64,000 nt of DNA from positions 14,543,276-14,607,275 of the forward strand of contig NC_061818.1 of NCBI RefSeq assembly GCF_021462225.1, written 5' to 3'. This document shows positions 1 through 12,100 of this stretch, one piece after another. A model generated the notes under the pieces. That model ran no database searches, was not told the DNA's origin, and saw only the letters and a list, made by a program, of their open reading frames with translations. Made by a program: the position numbers and the translations under genes. How positions within the stretch are numbered: position 1 is the stretch's first letter; each line of letters opens with the position of its first letter. The DNA comes from Girardinichthys multiradiatus. Its lineage: Eukaryota > Chordata > Actinopteri > Cyprinodontiformes > Goodeidae.

Positions 1-193
1 CCTGTGTGTGAGTTGGAAACCAGACAAGTGTACGTGATGGGACGTGGGCTGCTGTCAGGTTTTCTGGGTCCTCTGAGCCCAGCAAAGAGGGCAGTGGGTT
101 TAGAGACAGGCAGAACAACGTCAAGGCGCACAGAAGCAGCCGTGAACGATCCATCACTCCCACCGTGGAGGGAGAATCTGGCTCGCTCTTCAC
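1..193 (-). CDS. srebf2: srebf2 coding exon 9, first transmembrane segment and start of the lumenal loop (cut by window edge)
   Basis: From residue 509: VKSEPDSP, then VMDRSR and a hydrophobic helix of about 20 residues, the first membrane span. DRSR-LLL-C is the site-2 protease region. The lumenal loop follows, with an N-glycosylation sequon (NLT, about 553) and, where mammals have the site-1 cleavage sequence, SRTLVW. The exon is still open at position 1. Confidence 0.9.
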   Translation of the reverse strand, partial: MKSEPDSPSTVGVMDRSRLLLCALTLFCLSLNPLPSLLGSEDPENLTAAHVPSRTLVWFPTHTQ

Positions 194-3100
194 CTGGAAG
201 ACAGTGAGAGGGATTTTGCATATTTCATCTGCTGCACATGTGAAATATGCAACTCATATAATAATAATAATCGTGCCCTCGTGTGCTTTACCTGATGGTG
301 ATCCAGTAAGGGGCTTCCCGGCTCAGAGTCGACACAGTACGGAGAGAACTGGTGTGGGGAGCTGGAGCCGGAATCTGAGGCCGGAGGGGACATCAACACT
401 CCCTCCTGTTTGAGCTCCATGTCTTCTGACATGATCACAGGCTCTGGGATAGAAAGCATTGAGCTGCTTCTCAAGATACTTTTTTAAGAAATAGAGCCTG
501 ATATGTTTTTGTGCAAACAGATCTCTTGGGCTCAGGGGGGGTCTACAGTTTTTCATCCAGCCAACAGGTGGCGCTACAGTGTAGTCACCTGTGTAATTAA
601 AAGAAAATAAAAAACTAATCTTGCATCGTATTATGTCAAAAATATGTGCTGCTCTTGTTTTTTAGTCTTCTGCTGGTGGTTTGAGATGGGAGTATTCTCT
701 GTGGTTGCGTCTGTGGCGCCACTTTTTGGTGAATTTTATAACTGGGAGTTTACTGGAGGTGCATCCCTGGTCACTAGTAGTGGTGTCCAGTTCCAGTCCT
801 TGTTGGTCAGTGTCCTGCATGTTTCATACGTTTCCTGCCATGACACACCTGATTTGAATGCACAGGTAATTTGTTGACCCTTGCAGAACATTTTGACATG
901 CTGAGGAGGCAATTCAAATTTCTCAGTACATATCGGAATTGGTTATTTTTTAGCTTGATTGGCCCAAACTGGTTGCCAGCTGGGAGAAAAATTCCAAAAT
1001 CCCATTTTATCCCAATTAGCGAATGTACCATACCTAAGCGCTACCAGATGTGGAAATTGGCCCAGGCCCGAGTTTTTGCCTCTGCCACAGCCCGGGCCGC
1101 AGCACGCTTGGCCTCACGGTACCCGTCAGCCGCCTCAGGAGTCCCACAAGCCAACCACAGCCGATAGGACTCCTTCTTCAACTTAACAGCATCCCTTACT
1201 GCCGGTGTCCACCACCGGGTTCGGGGATTGCCACCGTGACAGGCACCGCAGACCTTACCGCCGCAGCTACGGGCAGCAGCATCGACAATAGATGCGGAGA
1301 ACATGGTCCACTCGGACTCTATGTCTCCAACATCCCCCGGGATCTGGTCGAAGCTCTCCCGGAGGTGGGAGTTGAATACATTCCTGGCCGAGGGCTCCAC
1401 CAGGCGTTCCCAGCAGACCCTCACTATGCGCTTGGGCCTGCCAAGTCTGTACGGCTTTCTCCTCCTCCAGTGGATCCAACTCACCACCAGGTGATGATCA
1501 GCGGACAGCTCAGCCCCTCTCTTCACCCGAGTGTCCAAAACATGCGGCCGAAGGTCTGATGATACGACAACAAAGTCGATCATCGACCTCCTGCCTAGGG
1601 TGTCCTGGTGCCAAGTGCACTGATGGACACCCTTATGTTTGAACAATGTGTTCATTATGGACAATCCGTGACTAGCACAGAAGTCCAATAACAAAACACC
1701 ACTCGGATTCAGATCGGGGAGGCCATTCCTCCCGATCACGCCTCTCCAGGTGTCACTGTTGTTCCCCACGTGGGCGTTGAAGTCCCCCAGCAGAATAATG
1801 GAGTCCCCCGGGAGGGGCACTATCCAGCACCCCCGACAGGGACGCCAAGAAGGCCGGGTCAGAGACCTCTCCCCAACCCGAAGGCGCAGGGATACGACCC
1901 TCTCATCCACTGGGGTAAACCCCAACACGAGACGGCTGAGCTGGGGGGCAACAAGCAAACCCACACCAGCCCAGGTCTCATGTTTTTATGTGATGCTGAG
2001 TTAGTCTTTTGGATGTATCAAGGTGTTTTATTTTATCCTTTAGTCTTAGTGTAAAGCCATGTGAACTTACCTGTTTATGATTCTGCTATACAAAATCGCC
2101 TAACGTAGCAATGAGGTACAGATGATGGGACATCACATAAGCTTCCCTGTCAAGCAGATGGCCAAACACACTCAAAACCATAAATTAAGCCTTACTGTTC
2201 TTCTGGTTGGCCATCTTGAGGGTGAGGTTCTCTTGTCGTAGTTTGTGGTTGACCTGCTGCAGGTACTTTATGTAGTCAATAGCTTTCCTCAGCACTCCTG
2301 ACTTGTGCATCTGTTACAATAAAGAGAGAAGAGGTTTCCATGATTGTGCTGAACCAAAGCATTTGTTTTTCTTTCAAATGGTCCGTTTTACTTTCCCACC
2401 TTTGTGTCGTTGCCCATGACGAGGTCTCTGAGCTCCATGATCTTATCGTTGATGGAGGACCTGTATCTCTTCTCGATGATGTTGTGGGTTGTCCTCCTTT
2501 CGCCCTCCTTTACCACTACTCCTTGCCCTGCCACTGCTGCTGACACCAGGCTCTGCTCCATACTTGGTCTGGCAGCGTTAGTGCAAGTGATGGAGCTGTG
2601 CTGGAGCTGTTTGATGGGCAGCCTGTCTCCTCCGCCCATCATAACAGGAACTGTGGTCAGAATGTTGGTGCCCATCAGAGTCTAGGAACAGAAATCACGC
2701 ATGATGTAGGAGCGATCATTTCAGATTAAGGACTACTTAATAATTTTGCCCACTCTGCATACCGGGACTTGTAACGCTGGGTTCTGGAGGGGTGTGGTCA
2801 GGGTGGTGATTCCTGCAGGGCTCTGCATGGTGGACAACAGCTGAGTCCCATCTGGTTTGAGCGTTGTGAGAACCAGTGAGTCTGTCTTAAGAATCTGAGG
2901 CTGCTGGACCAAAACCTAGAAAGAGCATAAGAAGAAACAATTGTAAGGATTCCACTTCAATGAATTGTTCCTACACTGCTGTCATGTTAAATAATAAAAA
3001 AAAAAGGATGGATGGATGGATGCATATAAAACATCCTCTCACTTTGCTGGTATCTGACAGGTCACTTACCGGAACTTGTTGCATCTGCTGCTGCATGGTG

Positions 3101-6100
3101 TGGACAGCAGTAGGCGCTGTAGAGAGAGTCTGGATAGTTTGACCTGTTGGGGTCAGAACACGCTGATGCTGAATGGTGACTGGCTGCAGTTGTTGTGATG
3201 TCATGATGCTCTGCACTTGTGGCTGGAGTACTAGAGGAACAAGGAAAAAAACAGATACATTTCAAATATGCAGCAGCCTTGAGAGAAAACATCTTTGAGA
3301 AAACACGACAATAACAATGAACTCTGTACTCACCTTGGAAACCAGAAGCGGGACTCTGATGGCAGATGACTGGGTTCTGGATAAAGCGAGACTGCGCCCC
3401 GTTGGAAGCAATCATCACGGTTTGGGGTGCTTGTGTCTGGATGGGCAGGGGCGTCTGGGTGTGGGTCTGAACCAGGGTGTGGACCGGGAAGTGTTGGGTC
3501 TGCAATGCAACCCCCTGGGTGTGCATCTACATTTACAGAAAACATAAATAGACTCATCTTAATCATAATATATGATTATGCTGTATGCTATATGATATGC
3601 TGTTCTTCCTGCAAAGTATTACAGGTCAGATCTTTTGGGGTGCTTTTTGTTTGTTCTAATTTGTAAAGTTAACATGTATCCTCCACACTGACAGCTTGTC
3701 TACAGCTTTGCAGAGGAATACAAAAGTGTTTAGAATCAGAATCAGAATCAGAATCAGAAAAGCTTTATTGCCAAGTACGTTTTTGGACATACAAGGAATT
3801 TGTTTTGGCGTAGTCGGTGCAATACAGTACAAATTAAACAGTATAAACATATCTACAATATAATATAAATATATGTGCACAGTTTTAAGTGAGTGAGAGT
3901 AAATATAGAGCAGCATAAGATGCAAGAGCAATACAACAGTGCAGGTGATCATTGTGCAAGTAAAGCAGGAGTCCAAGCTGAACGTTAATGTAACGCATAG
4001 AGTTACAGTTTACAAGTGTCCTGTCAGCAAAAAAAGGGGGGGTGTGGGGGAAAGGGAGAGTGTCAGGGTGGTTTCCGGGCTTTGTTAACCAGGCTGGTGG
4101 CAGATGGGAAAAAACTGTTCTTGTGGCGTGAGGTTTTGGTCCGGATGGACCGCAGCCTCCTGCCAGAGAGGAGAGTCTCAAAGAGTCTGTGACCGGGGTG
4201 GGAGGGATCAGCCAGAATCTTCCCGGCCCGCTTCAGGGTCCTGGAGGTGTACAGTTCCTGGAGCGACAGTAGACGGCAGCCAATCACCTTCTCAGCAGAC
4301 CGAATGACACGCTGCAGCCTGCCCTTATCCTTGGCTGTAGCAGCGGCGTACCAGATGGTGATGGAGGAGGTGAGGATGGACTCAATGATGGCTGTGTAGA
4401 CGTGCACCATCATAGTCTTTGGCAGGTTGAATTTCTTCAGCTGCCGCAGGAAGAACATCCTCTGCTGGGCTTTCTTGATGAGGGAGCTGATGTTTGGCTC
4501 CCACTTGAGATCCTGGGAGATGATGGTTCCCAGGAAGCGGAGAGATTCCACAGTGTCAATTGTGGAGTCACAGAGGGTGATGGGGGCAGGTGGGGCTGGG
4601 TTCTGCCTGAAGTCCACAACCATCTCCACTGTCTTTAGAGCGTTGAGCTCAAGGTTGTTCTGGCTGCACCAGTCCAACAGATGGTCCACCTCCCATCTGT
4701 ACGCAGACTCATCACCATCAGAGATGAGTCCGATCAGGGTGGTGTCGTCCGCAAACTTCAGAAGCTTGACAGACTGGTGACTGGAGGTGCAGCTGTTGGT
4801 GTACAGGGAGAAGAGCAGAGGAGAGAGAACACAGCCTTGGGGGGAACCGGTGCTGATGGTCAGGGAGTCAGAGACGTGCTTCCCCAGCCTCACGCGCTGC
4901 TTCCTGTCAGACAGGAAGTCAGTGATCCACCTGCAGGTGGAGTCGGGCACACTCAGCTGGGAGAGCTTCTCCTGTAGCAGAACTGGGACGATGGTGTTGA
5001 AGGCAGAGCTGAAATCCACAAACAGGATCCTGGCGTAGGTTCCTGTGGAGTCCAGGTGCCGGAGGATGAAGTGAAGGGCTAGGTTGACTGCATCATCTAC
5101 AGACCTGTTGGCTCTGTAGGCAAACTGCAGGGGGTCCAGGAGGGGGTCGGTGATGTCTTTTAGGTGTGAGAGCACAAGGCGCTCAAAGGACTTCATCACC
5201 ACAGAGGTCAGGGCGACGGGTCTGAAGTCATTAAGCCCTGTGGTCCTTGGCTTCTTGGGAACAGGGACGATGGTGGAGGACTTGAAGCAGGCTGGCACAT
5301 GACATGTCTCCAGTGAGGTGTTAAAAATGTCTGTGAAGACTGGAGACAGCTGATCAGTGCAGTGCTTCAGGCTGGCTGGTGAGACAGAATCCGGACCAGC
5401 AGCTTTCCGGGGGTTCTGTCTCCTGAAGAGTTTGTTGACGTCCCTCTCCTGGATGGAAAGAGCCGTCCTCGGCGGGGGTCGGGGGCTGGTGGGGGGGAAC
5501 TTCAGGGTGGGGGTTGGAGGTGCCAAGGCCCCTCTTGAGGTTGGAGAGATGGGGGTGGTGGATTGTGGCTGCAGCTGTTGGGGGGCGTCGTGGGAGATGG
5601 TTGCAGGACTGTCCCTTTGTCTTTCAAAGCGGCAGTAGAACTCGTTCAGGTCGTTGGCGAGGCGTCGGTCGTTGATGGAGTGGGGGGCTTTCGGCTTGTA
5701 GTTGGTGATTTGCTTGAGCCCTTTCCAGACAGACGCAGAGTCGTTGGCTGAGAACTGGATTTGGAGCTTCTCAGAGTACAGTCGTTTGGCCTCTTTCACT
5801 GCCTTGCCAAACTTGTACTTAGCCTCTCTGTATATGTCTTTGTCCCCACTCCTGAAGGCCTTTTCCTTATCCAGTCTTAACCTTCTGAGTTTAGCTGTGA
5901 ACCAGGGTTTGTCGTTGTTGTAACTCACCCTGGTGTATGATGGTACACAGCTGTCCTCACAGAAGCTGATGTAGGAAGTCACAGCCTCTGTGTACTCGTC
6001 CAGACTGTTGGTATTAGTCCTGAACACATCCCAGTCTGTACAGCCTAAACACGCCTGGAGCTTCTCCATAGCCTCACTGCTCCACTTCCTTGTCCTCACA

Positions 6101-9100
6101 ACAGGTTTGCAGAGCTTTAGTTTCTGCCTGTATGCAGGAATCAGGTGGACCATGATGTGGTCGGATTGGCCCAGTGCAGCACGTGGGACGGCGTGATAAG
6201 CGTCTCTGATGGTGGTGTAACAGTGATCCAGAATGTTGTCCTCTCTGGTCGGACATTTTATAAACTGTCTATATTTGGGGAGTTCGTGGGTCAGATTATC
6301 TTTGTTAAAGTCACCAACGACGATAACTAAGGAGTCCGGGTTGGTCCGCTCCACACTCAGTATCTGGTCGGCGAGCATGCGCTGTGCGACCTGCACGTTA
6401 GCTTGCGGCGGGATGTAAACACCGACCAGGATGAACGAAGCGAACTCACGGGGGGAATAGAAAGGCTTACAGTTTATGATGAAGGCTTCCAGGTCTGGAG
6501 AACAGTGCTGCTGAATCACTGTCACGTTGTTGCACCAACCACTGTTGAGGTAAAAACAGATTCCTCCACCTTTCGCTTTGCCGGAGAGTTCCGTGTCTCT
6601 GTCCGCTCTGTAGAGCTGGAATCCTGCCAGCTGCAGTGCAGAGTCCGGTATTAATCCACACAGCCACGTCTCCGTGAAGCACAAAACTGCCGATGAATAA
6701 AAGTCCCTGTTTTTCCCCAACAGCAGTTGTAGTTCCTCCATTTTGTTGGGAAGTGAGCGCACGTTAGAGAGAAATATTCCAGGTAACGGTGTTCGTAGTC
6801 CACGCTGGCGAAGACGTACCAGCACCCCAGCCCGTTTCCCTCTCTTCCGGCGTTTCACCGCGTGAACAAAGGTGAGCGGAACCTTTGACCAGAATGTCCA
6901 AATATTCCAGAGCAGTAGGTAGAAAAGTTGGAAATAACTCCTCTGGTGTAGTAGCCCTGATGTTCATGAGTTCTTCTCTGGTGAGAGAGCTCCGGGTACC
7001 ATCACAGAAGACCGTTTTAAAGCAAAAAACAAAACAAAACAATGCGCACCAACACGCCGAGGCGACCATCTGCGGCGCCATCTTGTGTAAACCATAATAA
7101 AACATTTGTTTAAGAACCTGACAATGAACTAGTTGGAGAATTACATCAAAACCATGCAGCTACAGCCTAGAACCTTTTTACATTTTGCCACTTTACAACC
7201 ACAAACGTTGACATATTTTATGTGGATTTATGTGACAGACTAACGCAAAGTTGTGCATTATTGTGAAAATAAAGAACGAATTTGTATTGCAAAAGCGTAA
7301 AGACCGAGGCAGAAGTTTGCCTGCCATCTGGACAATGACTGTAAGCATATAGTCACAGCTAAAATAAAATATTTAAGCTTGTAGAGAAATACCCCAAAAT
7401 ACTTGCAGGAGTAATTGCAGCAAAAGATGACCTCAGGGGGGGCTGAATACATGCTAGCCCAATCTTTTCAGATTTTAATTTATTAAGAAATTTAAAAGCC
7501 ATGTAACATTTTTACTCCACTTCAAAAATATGCACTACTTTGTGGAGATCTATCACAAAGTCCCAGTAAGACACAGTAAAACGTGACAAAAAGTCTAAAG
7601 TTGGATATGTTAGGAAGACATACAACAGCTACTTTCAATCAGCTTAAATCAAGTATCTTATATCAAGTTGGAAAATAAATAAAAGGTGGATTTTCAATTA
7701 CCTGGATGGCCGCCTGGGGAGTCTGCTGAAGTTGAGGCTGGATGGGCTGGACCACCTGAGGCCGTGGCTGAAGCAATGGAGGGCTGCGGTTCAACTGCTG
7801 CTGCACTAAGGGAGGAGTGTTGGGGGAGGGGGTCTGTGCAGGGGTGAGGGGAGGCGTAAGAGGTATAGACTGAGGAGACAGTGTCTGGGATGGGGCGAGG
7901 CCCATGGTGGAAGTCTGGAAAGCAGTGCTGCTTGGGGTCTGGGGAGTTGGCGGGGTTTGAATCGCCAGCCGCTGGGCAGAGCCACTGACGCCGCTTTGTA
8001 GGGAGGCTGCTGTGGTCATCTGGTCCTCAAACATGTCCTGGAAGTCCCCCACCTGGTTACTAACAAACTGCAGCATCTCTGTAGACAAACAGAAAGGGAA
8101 TATTATGAAATAAAAAAAAAGCAAAGAACATAGAGTAATACCACCATATTTACATTTAAAATACATAAATAGAAACTCATGTCAGCAAACAATAAGATGT
8201 CGTGAAGTTTTTTATGAAGATCTCTAAATGTTGCAAACAGATAAGAGCCAGCAGTGCCCTTGAACCTGCAGTGACATTCCTGTGTGCATTGCTACTGTTC
8301 AGTTCATAAATCAATACAAAGCAGCCTTAAAACACCCAGCCTTGAAAAAGGCTGTGCTGATCTAGATGCCCTTTACAGATGGCAGATAGATGCTTTTGAG
8401 GACTGTAATATATGTATCCTGGTTGGGAACACATGCCATAATTATTCTACCACCCTAAAAGTACTAAAAAATACAGCAGCCCCCATCATACATTTATTCA
8501 ACGGTATAAAACAAAATATCCCACATTAAGAAATTATTGTTTTGTTTATTTATACAAAAGTACCTCCCTTAAAAGTCTTTTAAAAGTCCTTTACGGTCTT
8601 TTGCAATATTTTGTTTCAATTTACACTTTACATTTTTATGTTTAGGAACTTTTATCTCATAATCTATGACTTTGCCTGACTTCCTGTTGTAAAAATAGGA
8701 GATGCAATATCATGTGGCTATTAGCTACTCTTCAAAACAGGAAAGACAAAAAAAAAAGGGTACATGTGCATTTATCTCCATAACTACTCATCACTATATT
8801 TATCTAGTTACCCAAACCTGTAAAACCTGCATCTAGAGCTGAAGCAAAAATTGACGAACAAGCCTGGACAAGGGCTAAAGTTCATCTTGCCACCACGATC
8901 ACAGGGGAGGATGGTAAAAGTGTTAGAAAATCTCCAACTGCTCCACAAAAAAGGCATCTTGGGGGTCCATAACAATCTATCTGAAGGTTTTATTTTTGCA
9001 TGTTTTTACCAGGGGTCACCAATAACAGTGGAGGACACTGCAGCTGAATCAGAACAGGGTTACAGTGTTGATCTTCCTTTATATGCACTGAGCCATGATT

Positions 9101-12100
9101 GATTACAGGAATACGTCAACAAGTATTAGACTATATCTTCTAGTAATTATAAATACATCACTTTATTTTGATAATGGATTTAAGCACATCAGGTAATTTT
9201 ATTTGCAGTAAGAGAGGGTGTGGCCTAAGGAGATCAGTACCCACAAGGTGTGCATAATTATTATTAAGATTGGGCCCAAAAATATCTGAAGAGAGATCAG
9301 TAACGGGCACAGAGCAATACTCTTGACTCAGATGCCATTAAGGTGGAGGTGAGGTGGTTTTTACTGGCTGGTATTATTAAAGATGAGCTAGTTGGGACTG
9401 TTAGGGTTGGAGACTCAAAAATCAACTCCCACACCTACAGCTATTTTCTTTAAACAGTGGTACAGGAAAAAGTCGACACATTGATCTCAGCAATGTGCTC
9501 CCAAGTCTGCCCCATTGTTCTCTCTATGTGACCTCGGGACCAAATATACCTTTTCAACATCTTCTATTCTCCTCCACCAGCTGTGCCAACAGCAGGCTCT
9601 GCTCTTCTGGCCTGTTCGGTTTTCTCCAACATTTTTTCTCCATTATGTTTTGATCATTTTGCCAAATCAATCCTCTTTATACAAGAAGGTAATCACAGTA
9701 AAATCCTGACAGATCAATGTCCACATTAATATCAAACAGATGAAGTAGGAAAACGACCAACATGGCGACATTTTGATGCTGCGTGACAATTCATTTATTT
9801 TGCCAAGTTTCACCATCATGATTTACACATTTCTGAATCCAGTCTAAATTTTATAATCGGTGTCAACCACAACATCTCACTAAAGTAGGAATTTCTGTCG
9901 TCTCCTAACTCAGAGTCGCTCTCAGTAGAGAACCGAATCACTCTTAAGCTAGGAGTCCTTGCCAGGATGTTTTAGGCCAAGTTAGGAGCTCTCTTATAAC
10001 GTTTTTCCACCAAAAGAAAAACGTTCTTGAACCTATTTTATATTGTGAATTTATTTCTTTTTTAGTTTGTTCTTTTGGTTGGTGACTCCCATCTGCGTGC
10101 TTTCGCTGATGAGTTCGTCCCCATGCCAGAGGGCAACCTCTCCTTTGGGTTTCTTGCAACCCCCGGGGCCTTGGCGGACGAGTTGAGGCGTGAGGTGCTG
10201 GGAGCAGTTCTGCCTCGGACCCCCGAGGTAGTCTGTCTTCTGGCACTCGGCAACAACTTGGAAGCCAGAAGGACCTTGCAGCAGTCGGGCGTGGACTTCG
10301 AGGGGCTGCTGCTCGCCGTCGGCAACCTCTGCCCTAACGTAAGGCTAATATTCACTGCATTTGTTCTTATATATATATATAAATGTAGTATGTATGTTAT
10401 TTTGTGTTATTTACTTTGATTCAATCATACAGGTGGTTGTTGTGGGCTTTCCTCCACGTCTCACCGTTGAGGAAGACCTGCAACAGCTGCTGCGGCAGGA
10501 GTACCAATTGCCTAAACGTTCCCAATGTGTTCTCAGCTCACTGCCAATTAAAGTTGGAATTAACACAAAATTTGTGAAAAACAGACTAGTGCTAGGTGTC
10601 TCTCTTTATCATTAAATCACTACAGTGTTAGACTGAGCGGCATTAAGAGTAACTGTTGTATTCCTCTCTCCTTCAGATGTTCGCTACCTCTCGACAGTTG
10701 AACATTTCCCCCGGAGCAGCTTGGACATGTGGTAAGTTTGAATTTATATTTGTTGCTATCAAAATGTTACTAGTGCTTCATGTTGATGAGTGAATGTGTT
10801 ATGTGACTTGTGTATTGCAGGTTCACCTGAGCGACGATCCTGGGATGAAGGTCCTTGCTCAGTTGCTGTGGGCTGCGTCCTACACGCAACTCGAGTTAAG
10901 TGCACTTAATAGAGTTGTTTACAGCTCAGGTGGAAATTTATTCACCTAAACTAATTACATGTATTGCTTTGCCAGACCGAATGTTATTGTTCAAATCCCT
11001 TCTGAAGGAAACTAATTGTCATGTTTGTCATCGCTAAGGACTTCAGTCATTTCATAGTGCTTTCTCTTAGTTCTTCAAGTTTATTTGGATCAATAAATGT
11101 GTATCTCATGTATCAAGAAGTGGGTTTACTTACCTGTGTAAATTACCATTAAAACTCATGGTACAAACGCATGCTGATTCAGAAAGTTTTTATTTCCTCA
11201 TCAACATGAATCATACTCTTGGCTACAGAATAATTTTTAACTACAATATTTAATGAAAACAATATTTAGTCATGTAAATGTAGAATGCTGAATTTGGTTG
11301 AACATTATTATTGCTGCTAAACCATTGTTCACAGCTGTTTTTGAAATGCATTATTATGACAGGTTCAAGTCTGAGGCCATGTTTTAACCTCACGTAATGA
11401 AACCTGCATCCTGTTTCAGGTAAATGGAAAACAGTTTTTGGTGACTTTAATTGAACTAACACACAAATTTACAGTTCTTTTAAGCTCTTCAAGGCTCTAC
11501 CCTCAAACCTTATGCGAACTACACCTAACGGCCAGAGAACCTTTGTGGTCCGAGAAGCACGCACCAAGAGGCAGGCCCCGTCTAAATTTCTTCCGAAATT
11601 TGTCTGCAGCTTTGACCTGCCCACGGGTGACGTTACGGTTCGCACAGAAGAACTAAGTGTTCTTCAGTGCTTGAGTTGAACCAGAGTTCGTACTCTAGAA
11701 CCTCTTTTCGCTGGCGAAAACACGAGTCACCGGTTCAAAATCACGTTCGGGAACCGGAACGGGCTTTCATCCGCGTTGATGGACAAGGGGTATAAGTGGA
11801 CTCTGACTTGGCTTTTTGGACCTGATCCCTGTTGGATCATTAAGACCTTGTCCGGCAGCCCACCAGGGTTGATGTGAAGGTTCCCTGACTGAAGGATGAC
11901 TGAATGTCAGGGTCACCAGCAGCCTCTAACCTTGAACTTAGTCCAGCAGACAGAGTGCAGATCTCTGTTCTGTTATTGTTTTACATAGTTTAACAATGAG
12001 GTGGGCTCTTTGTTCTGCAGGTTTTTTTTTAAGCTTTGCACATCTATAAGCAGGATTTGTGAAATAAACTTTCAAGCTGATTCTGTAACTTTTTTGATGT

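Noticed and set aside
1041..1559. Possible endonuclease/exonuclease-type host exon in the srebf2 intron
   Set aside because: Near-identical to the LINE at 54.7-55.7 kb, so it is a retrotransposon fragment.
1..2195. miR-33 hairpin expected in srebf2
   Set aside because: In mammals it lies in a much later intron, which would be left of this window; no matching hairpin was seen here.
2985..3025. GGATGGATGG repeat near srebf2 exon 4
   Set aside because: Only about three GGAT units after an A-run; too short to treat as a regulatory or unstable repeat.
10062..10355. Minus-strand frames opposite the SGNH-like relic
   Set aside because: Shadow of the plus-strand coding blocks; no motif on the minus strand.
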